Positions 49,439 to 59,769 are shown, counted from the first letter of the stretch. The stretch: DNA of 64,000 nt from Pseudomonadota bacterium (GCA_021796835.1 JAKABO010000010.1:18387-82386), one strand, 5' to 3'. The notes: generated by a model from the sequence alone, not told the origin. Translations and numbers: made by a program.

Positions 49439-52400
49439 TTGCGCTCGGAATTATTTAGCGCCGAGCAGATGGCGCAGCATGGAAAAACCATCGCGGCATC
49501 ACACCATCTGGCTTCCGGGCAGGGATCGGACCAACTTCTGATCCGGTTGACGGAAAACGAAAGCGCGCTGGTTGGTGTGTGCAAGTTATTGACGGAGGTG
49601 GTGACCGCGAAGCGTCTTATCACGCCTGCCGGGGAGTGGTTGCTCGACAATTTCCACCTCATCGAAGAACAGATCAGAACCGCCAAGCGACACCTGCCGA
49701 AGGGGTACAGTCTGGAACTTCCCTGCCTGGCGTCCGGGCCGTCGGCTGGGTATCCACGTGTGTATGCGATTGCTCTAGAGATCATCAGGCATGGCGATGG
49801 TCGGGTGGATACGGAAAGTCTCTGCAACTTCGTGGCTTCCTACCAGACAATTACGGACCTCAAGTTGGGTGAATTGTGGGCCATTCCGATCATGCTGAGA
49901 CTGGCCGTTATCGAGAATCTCCGGCGGGTCGGCACACGGATTGCCGCAAGGTGGCATGAACGGGATCGTGCTGACTCCTGGGCGGACACGATGACGGAGG
50001 TCGCAGAGAAGGACCCGAAAAGTCTGATTCTGGTGATTGCCGACATGGCGCGCTCAAACCCGCCCATGACCAGTCCGTTTGTCTCGGAACTTGCACGCCG
50101 ATTGCGGGGACGAGGGCCAGCCCTGGCCTTGCCCTTGACCTGGGTTGACCAGCGACTCTCCGAATCAGGACAAACCATCGATCAACTGGTGCAGTCGGAA
50201 AACCAGCAGCAAGCTGGCGATCAGGTTTCCATCAGCAATTGCATCGGCAGTTTACGAGTTTTGGTTGCGATGGACTGGAGAGAATTTGTCGAGACCATGA
50301 GCATAGTCGAGCAGGTTCTTCGTGAGGATCCTGACGGTATCTATGGCAGGATGGATTTTGCCACTCGTGATCGCTATCGGCATGCCATAGAAAGAATCGC
50401 GAAAAAAGGTCGTTGCACGGAAAGGGAGGTGGCTTTCACGGCCATCGAGTTGACGCGCGCCCACATTGCATCCACAACTACACCCAATGATCGAGCGCGG
50501 CATGTGGGTTTTTACCTGATCGACAAGGGATTGCCAAAGCTGGAGCGTGCAGCCGAAGTTCACCTTTCCAGATTCGAAGCCTTTACGAGGGCGGCGGGCC
50601 AGCACCCCCTTTCCCTCTATCTGGGGGGCATCGCCCTGATTGCAGTGACCCTCACGGGAAGCCTGTCATTTCAGGCGGTGACCAATGGAATGCCGGTTTG
50701 GATGTTGGCACCGCTCTGCATCCTGTTATTGCTGGCTTCCAGCCAACTGTCCGTGGCCTTGATGAACTGGCTGGCAACATTGTTGGTAAAGCCTGAGAGG
50801 TTGCCAAAAATGGACTTCTCCAAGGGAATTCCGTCAGGCTATCGAACGCTGGTGGTGGTTCCTGCCCTTCTGACGAGCGTACAGGGCATCGAGAAACTGG
50901 TGGAAGCACTGGAAGTCAGATTTTTGGCAAATCGCGATGAACATCTGCATTTTGGTCTATTGACGGATGTTTGTGATGCGCCACAGGAATCTCTCCCGGA
51001 AGACAGTTCCCTGGTGCAACTGGCCCATACCCTGATCAACGAGTTGAATGAAAAATACAGCAATGTTGGTGATGGAATCAAGGGCAATATTTTCTTTCTG
51101 TTTCATCGACCGAGACGATGGAACCCGCAGGAACGGATCTGGATGGGTTACGAACGCAAGCGTGGAAAACTTGCGGACTTGAATGTTCTGCTGCGCAGTG
51201 TCGACCCGGGGTTTTCCAGGGGAACTTTTTCGCTGATCGTCGGGGACACCTCGGTTCTGTCCGGTGTGAAGTTTGTCATCACCCTCGATGCGGATACACA
51301 GTTGCCGCGGGACACCGCATGTCAGTGTGTGGGAACGATGGCGCATCCGCTCAATCGTGCTCACTATGACGAAAAAAAGCAGCGCGTTACGGAAGGTTAC
51401 GGCATTCTGCAGCCGCGTATGGCGGTTAGCATTCCCGGACTGAACCGGTCACGTTACGCACGGCTGTACGGGGGAGAGCCCGGAATTGATCCCTATACCC
51501 GCGCCGTTTCAGATGTCTATCAAGATCTTTTCGGAGAAGGTTCATTCATCGGCAAAGGCATCTACGAGGTCGATGTCTTCGAGCGTGCACTCGGTGGACG
51601 CTTTCCGGAAAACCGTATCCTCAGCCACGACCTTCTCGAGGGGTGTTATGCGCGGGCGGGGTTGTTGAGCGATGTGCAGTTGTACGAAAACTATCCGTTG
51701 CGCTACAGCGCCGATGTAAGTCGCCGTCACCGCTGGATTCGCGGGGATTGGCAGATCGCGGGATGGCTGCTGCGTTATGTCCCTGAAAACCGGGTGGGCG
51801 AAACTCGTGGAAATCGAAGGAATAGGCTATCCCGACTGTCGCAATGGAAACTGTTCGACAATCTTAGGCGTAGTCTCGTTCCTGTGGCATTGGCTTGGCT
51901 GTTACTGTCGGGGTGGTTGCTGCTGCCCTTGGGCTGGCTGTGGACTTTGTCGGTGCTCGGCAGCCTGTTGATTCCAGCCTTGTTTGCTTCGGTCTTCGAC
52001 CTGTTTCTCAAGCCGGAACAGGTATTGTTTCGGCAGCATTTCAGGACGGTTACTCGTTCGGCCAGCCGACATTTGATGCAAGTCGGATTTGAACTGGCGT
52101 GCCTTCCCTACGAAGCGTTTTTCAGTTTGGGGGCCATTCTGTGCACGACCTGGCGGATCCTGGTGACACATAAACGACTACTGGAATGGAATCCTTCCGT
52201 TGAAGTCGATCGCCAGTTGGATGGACGGGGGCACAGTGACCTTGTTGCCTGTTTCCGGGAGATGTGGATTTCTCCCGCGGTTGCTGTTGCAGCGACGATT
52301 GCCTTGATCCTGTTGACCCCTGCAGTGCTGTTGTCGGCCGGGCCGATTTTATTTTTGTGGCTCATCTCGCCCATCCTTGCCTGGTGGATAAGCCTTCCTC

Positions 52401-55400
52401 TGGCGCGTCGCAAGGCCGCCTTGACGAACGAACAAATATTTTTCCTGCGTATGCTGGCGCGCAAGACCTGGGCTTTTTTTGACCACTTTGTGGGTGAGGA
52501 AGATCATTGGCTCCCCCCCGACAACTTTCAGGAGTACCGCCCAGTTTCGGTAGCCCATCGCACATCACCCACCAATATCGGGCTGGCGTTATTGGCCAAT
52601 TTATCCGCTTATGATTTCGGATACATCACGGCGGGAAAACTGGTCGAGCGCACGCACGATACCCTGCATACGATGGAAGGGTTGCAGCGTTATCGAGGGC
52701 ACTTCTACAACTGGTATGACACGCTGACCTTGCAACCGCTGCTGCCATTGTATGTGTCGACGGTAGACAGCGGGAATCTGGCCGGCCATCTTCTGACGTT
52801 GCGTGCGGGATTGCGTGTGCTTGCAGATGACAAAATTTTGGGAACGAAACTGTTGGATGGTCTGCAAGATACCTTGATGATTTTTTCGGACTCGATGAAG
52901 GGGAATTCAGAAGATCTGATTGCAAAGTTATGGAACGAACTGAAGGTGCTCTCTGCTGCGCCACCCAATTCTGCGGGTGAACTGCGCGAGTATCTCTTGC
53001 GACTGGAGGCTGGCATCTCCACCTTCATCAAGGAAGATAGGGGCGACCTCAAGCAAGAGAGCGAATCATCCTGGTGGGGGCAGGCTCTGGTTCGTCAGAT
53101 CCGCACTGCCCTGGACGAGTTGAACCATCTCATCCCGTGGACACTGTTGCCGGGAGCGCCGAGCGGGTTGGAAGCATTTGCAGATCTGGACAGAATTCCG
53201 ACATTACGTGAACTGGCAAGGCTGGATGAAGATCTGCGTCCGGTGATTGAATTTTGGCTCGATGAGGGACCAACTCCTTCCCAGCATGACTGGCTCACCG
53301 ACTTACAGCGGCAGATTGGCGAAGGGAGCCTGCGTGCCCGAAACAGGATAGCGACCATCGAAGGTCTGCTCCTTCAATCCGAAGGTCTTGCCTGCATGGA
53401 GTATGAATTTCTGTTTGACAAAAGTCGTCATTTATTGACCATTGGCTACAACGTGAGTGAGCGACGGGTAGACGCGGGTCACTATGACCTGCTGGCCTCC
53501 GAGGTGCGCTTATGCTGCTTCGTGGCCATTGCGCAGGGGCAACTACCCCAAGAAGTCTGGTTTTCTCTGGGGCGTCTGCTGACTGGTGCCGGAGGCGAAC
53601 CGGTTCTCTTGTCGTGGAGCGGCTCGATGTTCGAGTACCTGATGCCACTCCTGATCATGCCGACCTATGATGATACACTGCTTGACCAGACCTGCAAGGC
53701 GGCGGTGGCGAGCCAGATCGAGTATGGAAGGCAACTCGGCGTGCCTTGGGGTATGTCGGAATCGTGCTACAACACGGTGGACGTGCACCTCAATTATCAA
53801 TACCGCGCCTTTGGCGTACCCAGCCTGGGGCTGAAACGTGGACTGGCTGAGGATACGGTCATCTCGCCCTACGCCTCGGTGTTGGCGCTGATGGTGGCAC
53901 CTGAGGAGGCATGCGTGAATCTGCAGCGTCTCTCAACCGAAAGGCTGATCGGGCGGTTCGGTTTCTTCGAGGCGATCGATTACACGCCGGCACGGCAACT
54001 ACGCGGACAATCCGGTACGGTGGTCAGGTCCTTCATGGCCCACCATCAGGGGATGAGCCTGCTCGCTTTGGCCGCTCTGATCCTGGACCGGCCGATGCAG
54101 CGGCGGTTTGAATCAGAGCGGATGTTCCAGGCCATCATGCCCCTACTTCAGGAACGAATTCCCAAGGCCACGGGGTTGTTTTTACATACGACGCAACTTT
54201 CCGGCGCCCGTTCGGTGTCGGTTGCCACGGAAATGCCGATTCGTGTCTATGGCACACCTGACACGCCGGTACCTGAGGTCCAGTTGTTGTCCAATGGCCG
54301 TTATCATGTGATGATCACCAATGCCGGTGGGGGCTACAGCCGCTGGAAAGATCTCGCTGTTCTGCGTTGGCGTGAAGACAGCACCTGCGACAATTGGGGG
54401 TTGTTCTGTTACGTCCGTGAAGTGGCGAACGGGGTGTTTTGGTCAACGACATATCAACCGACGCTCAAGCGCCCCGAGAGTTATGAAGCGATTTTTTCCG
54501 AAGGACGCGCCGAGTTTCGGCGCCGAGATTTTACCGGGGTGGACGACGGTGACTTCGAAACACATACCGAGATCGTGGTTTCACCGGAAGATGACATCGA
54601 ATTGCGCCGGACCCGCATCGTCAATCGGTCGCGACAACGCAGGGAAATAGAGATCACCAGTTACGCTGAAGTAGTGATCGCATCACCGGCTGCGGATGCG
54701 CTTCATCCGGCCTTCAGCAATTTGTTCGTGCAGACGGAAATTTTGCGGGAACGCCACGCGATTCTGTGCACGCGTCGCCCCCGTTCTCTCACCGAGCAGA
54801 CATACTGGATGTTCCATTTGATGACTGCGTATGGCGCAAAGATCAGCGAAGTATCTTACGAGACGGATCGTCTGCGCTTCATTGGTCGGACGAGAAGCGT
54901 CGTCAATCCGTTGGCCATGAGCAACTCAGCGGCGCTCTCGGGTACCGAGGGTTCAGTGCTGGATCCGATCGTGGCGATCCGCTACCGCATCGTGCTCGAC
55001 CCTGAGCAATCAGTCACGGTGGATATGGTAACCGGTATTGGCGAAACCCGGGACATGGTCTTGAACCTGATCGACAAGTACCAGGATCGGCACCTGTCCG
55101 ACCGTGTCTTTGACCTGACCTGGCCCCACAGTCAAGTGGTATTGCGCCAATTGAATGCCTCCGATGTCGATGCTCAACTCTATGCGCGCCTGGCTGGATC
55201 CATCCTCTACGCCCATGCCTCCTTGCGCGCCGACGCAGCCGTGCTCATCAGGAATCGTCGTGGTCAGTCCGGTCTTTGGGGTTATGCCATCTCGGGAGAT
55301 TTGCCAATCGTACTGTTACAGATCGGGGACGAGGCCAATATCGATCTGGTGCGTCAACTTGTGCAAGGTCATGCTTACTGGCGCCTGAAAGGTCTGGCGG

Positions 55401-58144
55401 TGGACATGGTGATCTGGAATGAGGACCACATGGGGTACCGTCAACGATTGCAGGAACAGATCATGGGACTGATTGCCTCGGGTATCGAGGCTACTGTGAT
55501 CGATCGGCCAGGCGGTATCTTTGTCCGGACAGCGGAACAGATCTCCAGTGAGGACCGTATCCTGCTTCAGTCCGTTGCGCGCGTTATCATCACGGACGGA
55601 CGAGGAACCCTGGCAGAACAACTTGGCCATCGCAACCTCGTGGAACCGCGCCTATCCAGGTTTACGCCGACACATTCGCAGGGTTCCAGGATTTATCCTG
55701 AGGTTGTGGTACCGCGTACGGATCTGACTCTGTGCAATGGACTGGGAGGCTTTACTCCGGATGGGCACGAATATGTCATTGCGCTTGCTCCTGGCGAAGT
55801 GACGCCAGCACCCTGGGTGAATGTTCTGGCCGGACCGCGTTTCGGAACAGTCCTATCGGAAAGCGGGGTTGCTTATACCTGGAGTGAAAACGCGCACGAA
55901 TTTCGTTTGACACCGTGGTACAACGACCCGGTAAGCGATTTGAGTGGAGAAGCGCTTTATCTTCGTGACGAGGAATCCGGGTATTTCTGGTCCCCTACCC
56001 CACTCCCTGCCCGTGCAGCAGCGCCTTATATTGTCCGCCATGGATTTGGTTACAGTGTTTTTGAACACAGATCCGCCGGGATTTGCTCGGAGTTGTGGGT
56101 CTATGTGGCAATGGATGCCTCTGTCAAGTTTTCTGTATTGAAAGTGAGAAATGAATCAGGCTGTACGCGCAAGCTCTCTGCCACAGGCTATGTCGAGTGG
56201 GTGCTGGGAGATCTTCGTGAGAAATCGGCCATGCATGTCACCACGGAAATCAATCCCCGGAACGGTGCGCTGTATGCGCGCAATCCCTACAACACCGAGT
56301 TTGCCGACCATGTGGCCTTCTTTGATGTGGATGATGCCGTGCACGGCGTAACCGGCGACCGAACGGAATTTATCGGACGTAATGGTTCCTTGAAAAACCC
56401 TGCAGCCATGCATCGGTCCCGCCTTACCGGCAAGGTGGGATCTGCTCTGGATCCCTGTGCCGCGCTTCAGGTGAATTTTGAACTGGTCGACGGACAACAA
56501 CGTGACATTGTATTCCGACTGGGGGTTGGTCGTACTGTGGAGGAGGCTGACCAACTCGTGCAGCGCTTTCGCGGTGATTTGGCTGCGCGCAGCGTGCTCG
56601 AGGGAGTGTGGTACCACTGGAACCATACCCTGGGTACAGTGCAAGTCGAAACGCCTGATCTGTCATTGAATATACTTGTCAATGGCTGGTTGGTGTACCA
56701 GACCCTGGCCTGTCGTCTTTGGGCGCGTAGCGGTTACTACCAATCGGGTGGCGCCTTTGGTTTTCGAGATCAATTGCAGGACGTGATGGCGCTGGTCCAT
56801 GCCAAACCGGATTTGGTGCGCGAACATTTGCTTTTATGCGCAAGCCATCAGTTCGAGGAGGGAGATGTACAGCACTGGTGGCATCCGCCATCGGGTCGAG
56901 GGGTGCGTACACATTGCTCGGACGATTACCTCTGGCTCCCTTTGGCTATCTGCAGATATGTGAAGAGTACGGGAGACCTGGGTGTGTTGGACGAACTCGT
57001 GCCTTTTCTGGAAGGGCGACCCATCGGACCGGAAGACGATTCCTACTATGACTTGCCCGGGCGGTCCACCGATGTGGCCAGCCTTTACCAGCACTGTATT
57101 CGGGCCATTCGACGGGGGATGAATTTCGGCGAACATGGATTGCCTCTGATCGGATCCGGCGACTGGAATGACGGCATGAACCTGCTGGGAATGCAGGGCA
57201 AGGGCGAAAGCATCTGGTTGGGGTTTTTTCAGAGTGAAGTGCTCCGGCAGTTTGCCGCAGTGGCAGAAGCATATGAAGACGCTGCCTTTGCTGAACTTTG
57301 TCGGGAGACACGAGGCAGGCTGAGCGTCAGTATCGATGAGCAGGGTTGGGATGGTGAATGGTATCTACGGGCCTATTTCGACGATGGAACCCCGCTGGGT
57401 TCCAGAGGTAGTGAGGAATGCCAGATCGATTCGATTTCTCAAAGTTGGTCCGTACTGTCCGGGGCAGGGGACCCGGTTCGTTCCCGAAAAGCCATGAAAG
57501 CTCTGGACGAGCGGCTCGTGCGCCGCACTGACGCGCTCATTCAACTGCTTGATCCACCCTTTGACAAGTCGAACCTGAATCCGGGATATATTCGTGGGTA
57601 CGCCCCAGGAGTGAGAGAGAACGGAGGGCAGTACACCCACGGGGCTGTCTGGGCCGCCATGGCCTTTGCCGAATTGGGGGATGTCGAGCGTGCATGGGAG
57701 TTGTTGACCATGATCAACCCGATAAACCATGCGAACTCGGCCGAAAAAATCGCGGTCTACAAAGTGGAACCCTACGTCATCGCTGCGGATGTTTATGCCC
57801 ATGCACCCCATACCGGCCGTGGGGGGTGGAGTTGGTATACAGGCTCGGCAGGCTGGACGTATCGGCTGATTGTGGAATCCTTACTGGGTCTCAGGGTAGA
57901 GGGGGATAAATTGAGCTTTTCTCCCCGCATGTCCCCAGACTGGCAGTCCTTCAAGATGCACTACCGGTATCGCGAGACTGTCTACCACATCACTGTATCG
58001 CAAATGTGTACCCATGATGATCTGTCGAGTACTGGGGTGAGGGCGGTGTTGGATGGAGTGGTTCAAGAGGATGGGATCATTTCCATGGTTGGTGATCACT
58101 GCGAGCATCAAGTGGAAATCATGGTTTTGGTCAGTTCGGATTAA
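49439..58144 (+). CDS. Cyclic beta-1,2-glucan synthase (GT84, glycoamylase-like and GH94 domains)
   Basis: Giant inner-membrane enzyme of the NdvB/ChvB type that builds and cyclises beta-1,2-glucan. The 2,901-residue product has an N-terminal cytoplasmic region, TM helices near 400-440, a GT84 domain with LDADTQLPRD near 613, more TMs (about 814-850 and 942-987), a glycoamylase-like cyclisation domain (about 1310-1530) and GH94 phosphorylase modules (about 1580-2890) with GSGDWNDGMN near 2576. The start is a problem: the frame is open back to 49352 and there encodes family-like residues (DEELPLRSELF), but no ATG, GTG or TTG occurs before the TTG at 49439. An ATG at 49469 is the next choice. 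Confidence 0.88.
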   Translation: MRSELFSAEQMAQHGKTIAASHHLASGQGSDQLLIRLTENESALVGVCKLLTEVVTAKRLITPAGEWLLDNFHLIEEQIRTAKRHLPKGYSLELPCLASGPSAGYPRVYAIALEIIRHGDGRVDTESLCNFVASYQTITDLKLGELWAIPIMLRLAVIENLRRVGTRIAARWHERDRADSWADTMTEVAEKDPKSLILVIADMARSNPPMTSPFVSELARRLRGRGPALALPLTWVDQRLSESGQTIDQLVQSENQQQAGDQVSISNCIGSLRVLVAMDWREFVETMSIVEQVLREDPDGIYGRMDFATRDRYRHAIERIAKKGRCTEREVAFTAIELTRAHIASTTTPNDRARHVGFYLIDKGLPKLERAAEVHLSRFEAFTRAAGQHPLSLYLGGIALIAVTLTGSLSFQAVTNGMPVWMLAPLCILLLLASSQLSVALMNWLATLLVKPERLPKMDFSKGIPSGYRTLVVVPALLTSVQGIEKLVEALEVRFLANRDEHLHFGLLTDVCDAPQESLPEDSSLVQLAHTLINELNEKYSNVGDGIKGNIFFLFHRPRRWNPQERIWMGYERKRGKLADLNVLLRSVDPGFSRGTFSLIVGDTSVLSGVKFVITLDADTQLPRDTACQCVGTMAHPLNRAHYDEKKQRVTEGYGILQPRMAVSIPGLNRSRYARLYGGEPGIDPYTRAVSDVYQDLFGEGSFIGKGIYEVDVFERALGGRFPENRILSHDLLEGCYARAGLLSDVQLYENYPLRYSADVSRRHRWIRGDWQIAGWLLRYVPENRVGETRGNRRNRLSRLSQWKLFDNLRRSLVPVALAWLLLSGWLLLPLGWLWTLSVLGSLLIPALFASVFDLFLKPEQVLFRQHFRTVTRSASRHLMQVGFELACLPYEAFFSLGAILCTTWRILVTHKRLLEWNPSVEVDRQLDGRGHSDLVACFREMWISPAVAVAATIALILLTPAVLLSAGPILFLWLISPILAWWISLPLARRKAALTNEQIFFLRMLARKTWAFFDHFVGEEDHWLPPDNFQEYRPVSVAHRTSPTNIGLALLANLSAYDFGYITAGKLVERTHDTLHTMEGLQRYRGHFYNWYDTLTLQPLLPLYVSTVDSGNLAGHLLTLRAGLRVLADDKILGTKLLDGLQDTLMIFSDSMKGNSEDLIAKLWNELKVLSAAPPNSAGELREYLLRLEAGISTFIKEDRGDLKQESESSWWGQALVRQIRTALDELNHLIPWTLLPGAPSGLEAFADLDRIPTLRELARLDEDLRPVIEFWLDEGPTPSQHDWLTDLQRQIGEGSLRARNRIATIEGLLLQSEGLACMEYEFLFDKSRHLLTIGYNVSERRVDAGHYDLLASEVRLCCFVAIAQGQLPQEVWFSLGRLLTGAGGEPVLLSWSGSMFEYLMPLLIMPTYDDTLLDQTCKAAVASQIEYGRQLGVPWGMSESCYNTVDVHLNYQYRAFGVPSLGLKRGLAEDTVISPYASVLALMVAPEEACVNLQRLSTERLIGRFGFFEAIDYTPARQLRGQSGTVVRSFMAHHQGMSLLALAALILDRPMQRRFESERMFQAIMPLLQERIPKATGLFLHTTQLSGARSVSVATEMPIRVYGTPDTPVPEVQLLSNGRYHVMITNAGGGYSRWKDLAVLRWREDSTCDNWGLFCYVREVANGVFWSTTYQPTLKRPESYEAIFSEGRAEFRRRDFTGVDDGDFETHTEIVVSPEDDIELRRTRIVNRSRQRREIEITSYAEVVIASPAADALHPAFSNLFVQTEILRERHAILCTRRPRSLTEQTYWMFHLMTAYGAKISEVSYETDRLRFIGRTRSVVNPLAMSNSAALSGTEGSVLDPIVAIRYRIVLDPEQSVTVDMVTGIGETRDMVLNLIDKYQDRHLSDRVFDLTWPHSQVVLRQLNASDVDAQLYARLAGSILYAHASLRADAAVLIRNRRGQSGLWGYAISGDLPIVLLQIGDEANIDLVRQLVQGHAYWRLKGLAVDMVIWNEDHMGYRQRLQEQIMGLIASGIEATVIDRPGGIFVRTAEQISSEDRILLQSVARVIITDGRGTLAEQLGHRNLVEPRLSRFTPTHSQGSRIYPEVVVPRTDLTLCNGLGGFTPDGHEYVIALAPGEVTPAPWVNVLAGPRFGTVLSESGVAYTWSENAHEFRLTPWYNDPVSDLSGEALYLRDEESGYFWSPTPLPARAAAPYIVRHGFGYSVFEHRSAGICSELWVYVAMDASVKFSVLKVRNESGCTRKLSATGYVEWVLGDLREKSAMHVTTEINPRNGALYARNPYNTEFADHVAFFDVDDAVHGVTGDRTEFIGRNGSLKNPAAMHRSRLTGKVGSALDPCAALQVNFELVDGQQRDIVFRLGVGRTVEEADQLVQRFRGDLAARSVLEGVWYHWNHTLGTVQVETPDLSLNILVNGWLVYQTLACRLWARSGYYQSGGAFGFRDQLQDVMALVHAKPDLVREHLLLCASHQFEEGDVQHWWHPPSGRGVRTHCSDDYLWLPLAICRYVKSTGDLGVLDELVPFLEGRPIGPEDDSYYDLPGRSTDVASLYQHCIRAIRRGMNFGEHGLPLIGSGDWNDGMNLLGMQGKGESIWLGFFQSEVLRQFAAVAEAYEDAAFAELCRETRGRLSVSIDEQGWDGEWYLRAYFDDGTPLGSRGSEECQIDSISQSWSVLSGAGDPVRSRKAMKALDERLVRRTDALIQLLDPPFDKSNLNPGYIRGYAPGVRENGGQYTHGAVWAAMAFAELGDVERAWELLTMINPINHANSAEKIAVYKVEPYVIAADVYAHAPHTGRGGWSWYTGSAGWTYRLIVESLLGLRVEGDKLSFSPRMSPDWQSFKMHYRYRETVYHITVSQMCTHDDLSSTGVRAVLDGVVQEDGIISMVGDHCEHQVEIMVLVSSD

Positions 58145-58200
58145 ACGTGGTCCTGAAGGTGAGAAATTTTCTATAACGAATACGGATTCAGGAGGTAAAA

Positions 58201-58347
58201 ATGCTCGAAACTATTGCAGTCATCTTGATTGTCCTCTGGCTACTGGGGATAGTTTCCTCATATACCATGGGTGGGTTCATACACATTCTTCTGGTTGTGG
58301 CGATTGTGGTGATATTGGTGCGTGTCGTTCAAGGCCGTCGCCTCTAG
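58201..58347 (+). CDS. Lmo0937-family (DUF5670) small membrane protein
   Basis: A 48-residue protein with two hydrophobic helices (about 4-19 and 27-42) separated by SSYTMGGFIH, and a basic end GRRL, matching the DUF5670/Lmo0937 pattern. Function is unknown; members are often stress-induced. It has a strong AGGAGGT site five bases before the ATG and lies 56 bases after the glucan synthase stop. Confidence 0.85.
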   Translation: MLETIAVILIVLWLLGIVSSYTMGGFIHILLVVAIVVILVRVVQGRRL

Positions 58348-58434
58348 CAGTATGGCTTCCGCTGTTTTTTTTCTGTAGTACACTGTACGACAGGATCTCT
58401 GGGTTTTTTGGTCACAAAACGAAAGGAATTCGCC

Positions 58435-58782
58435 ATGAACACGATAGAACTGGAATCAGATAAAAGCATGAAAAGATTATCCGATGAAGTCACCAAGGAG
58501 CAGTTGATGGCCGATTTCATGGTGGTTTTGGCGGATGCCGAGGCGCTGTTGAAAGCCTCGGCCAATCAGGGTGGGGAAAAACTGGCTGAGGTTCGCGCCA
58601 AGGCCGAGGAGTCGCTCAGAACGGTGAAAGCCAAACTGGCCGGGACACAGACTCTCCTGCTTGCCAAAACAAAAACGGTCACCGATACGACGGACGCTTA
58701 CGTTCACGACAATCCCTGGAGCGCCATCGGCATCTCTGCCGGAGTGGGACTATTGATTGGCTTGCTCATCGGTCGTCGCTAA
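58435..58782 (+). CDS. DUF883 protein, YqjD/ElaB family
   Basis: Inner-membrane protein with a C-terminal tail anchor; E. coli YqjD and ElaB bind ribosomes in stationary phase. The 115-residue product has a long Ala/Glu/Lys helix, the DNPWSAIGISAGVGLLIGLLIGRR tail read as YVHDNPWSAIGISAGVG near 91-107, and an AAAGGA ribosome site. It is followed by yqjE- and yqjK-type genes as in E. coli. Confidence 0.9.
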   Translation: MNTIELESDKSMKRLSDEVTKEQLMADFMVVLADAEALLKASANQGGEKLAEVRAKAEESLRTVKAKLAGTQTLLLAKTKTVTDTTDAYVHDNPWSAIGISAGVGLLIGLLIGRR

Positions 58783-58794
58783 ACAGGGCACGCC

Positions 58795-59187
58795 ATGACA
58801 GAGAAGACATCCGGTTCACGCGCCGGGTTGCTCCATTCCCTGAAAAATCTTGCGACAACGCTGATCGCAGTCGTCCATACGCGCCTGGATTTGTTGTCTA
58901 CGGAATTGGAGGAGGAGAGGGAGTATTTTCTGGCGCAACTGGTTCTGATCCTGATGGCACTGTTTCTCCTCGGGGTGGGGGTGGTTCTCACCACGATCCT
59001 GCTTGTGACTGCGTTCTGGGATACACACCGCCTTCTTGTGCTGGGCCTGTTTTCCGGATTTTTTCTGGGAGCGGGTCTGATGGCGTGGGGCGCAGCCTGG
59101 CGCAAAGCGAGGGTGAAGCCAAAGCCATTTGCGGCAAGTTTGTCGGAGTTACTCAAAGACCGACAACGGATCGATGTTGATGCGTGA
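58795..59187 (+). CDS. Phage-holin-like membrane protein, YqjE family
   Basis: A 130-residue inner-membrane protein with an amphipathic N-terminal half (LLHSLKNLATTLIAVVHTRLDLLSTELEEER) interrupted by two TM helices at about 46-70 and 78-100. It matches the YqjE/DUF1469 group, partners of YqjD. It starts 12 bases after the yqjD-type gene. Confidence 0.87.
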   Translation: MTEKTSGSRAGLLHSLKNLATTLIAVVHTRLDLLSTELEEEREYFLAQLVLILMALFLLGVGVVLTTILLVTAFWDTHRLLVLGLFSGFFLGAGLMAWGAAWRKARVKPKPFAASLSELLKDRQRIDVDA

Positions 59188-59449
59188 TAAATCGGCCAAA
59201 CTGGCAAAGCGTCGCGAAAGCCTGGTTGCCCAGGCGACCCTGCAACGCGATCTGTTGACGGAAAGCATCAAGCCGTGGCTCATGCCCCTGACGTTGGCCG
59301 ATCAGGGGCTATCCATTCTGAATTTCGTCAGGAAACATCCCGTGTTGATCCTCGGTGGCGTTTTGCTTTCGGTATCTCGTTCCAATCCTCTTGGAAAGTA
59401 TTTGAGACAGGGTCTGGTAACGTGGATGGCCTTTCGCAACCTGTTGTGA
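59174..59449 (+). CDS. YqjK-like protein
   Basis: A 91-residue protein with a basic N-terminal helix (KSAKLAKRRESLVAQATLQR) and a hydrophobic RKHPVLILGGVLLSV segment before SNPLGKYLRQGLVTWMAFR, recalling E. coli YqjK. It overlaps the yqjE-type gene by 14 bases. The start may be the ATG at 59174 or that at 59180. Order yqjD-E-K supports the call. Confidence 0.75.
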   Translation: MLMRDKSAKLAKRRESLVAQATLQRDLLTESIKPWLMPLTLADQGLSILNFVRKHPVLILGGVLLSVSRSNPLGKYLRQGLVTWMAFRNLL

Positions 59450-59511
59450 TCTTATCGGCCATCCAATCTTGGAAATAATAAGTTCGAGCCGAAAACCCTG
59501 CATCGGTTCGT

Positions 59512-59769
59512 TCATGCTGCGGCATACTCTACCGCGAAACGGCGCAGTATCCGATCCACCGAAAGCACGATGAGAATCCGTCGTTCCGGGCTACCTTTTC
59601 CGGGTTTGACGAGATTTTCCACCAGGGAATGACCATTGGTCATCATGGCGGGAACGGGTTCGATCTGGGTGACAGGGATTTCAGCGATGTCACCCAGACT
59701 GTCCACCAGAATGCCGACCGGTTCGCTCTTGTTGGGGTTCCTGTCCAGGCCCGAAGGTACGGCTATTTT
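59512..59769 (-). pseudogene. CheW-like domain fragment (5' part missing)
   Basis: The minus-strand frame from 59769 to the stop at 59512 encodes only the C-terminal half of a CheW fold: VGILVDSLGDIAEIPVTQIE, then a linker with LVENLVKP and ILIVLSVDRIL. An in-frame TAA lies just upstream at 59770-59772, and the only internal start is a GTG at 59706, so no full CheW can be made. It lies directly behind the antiporter gene. A surviving short regulatory peptide is less likely. Confidence 0.7.

Noticed and set aside
49344..49541. 65-codon plus-strand frame overlapping the glucan synthase start
   Set aside because: No ribosome site or family match; it is out of frame with family-like N-terminal codons.
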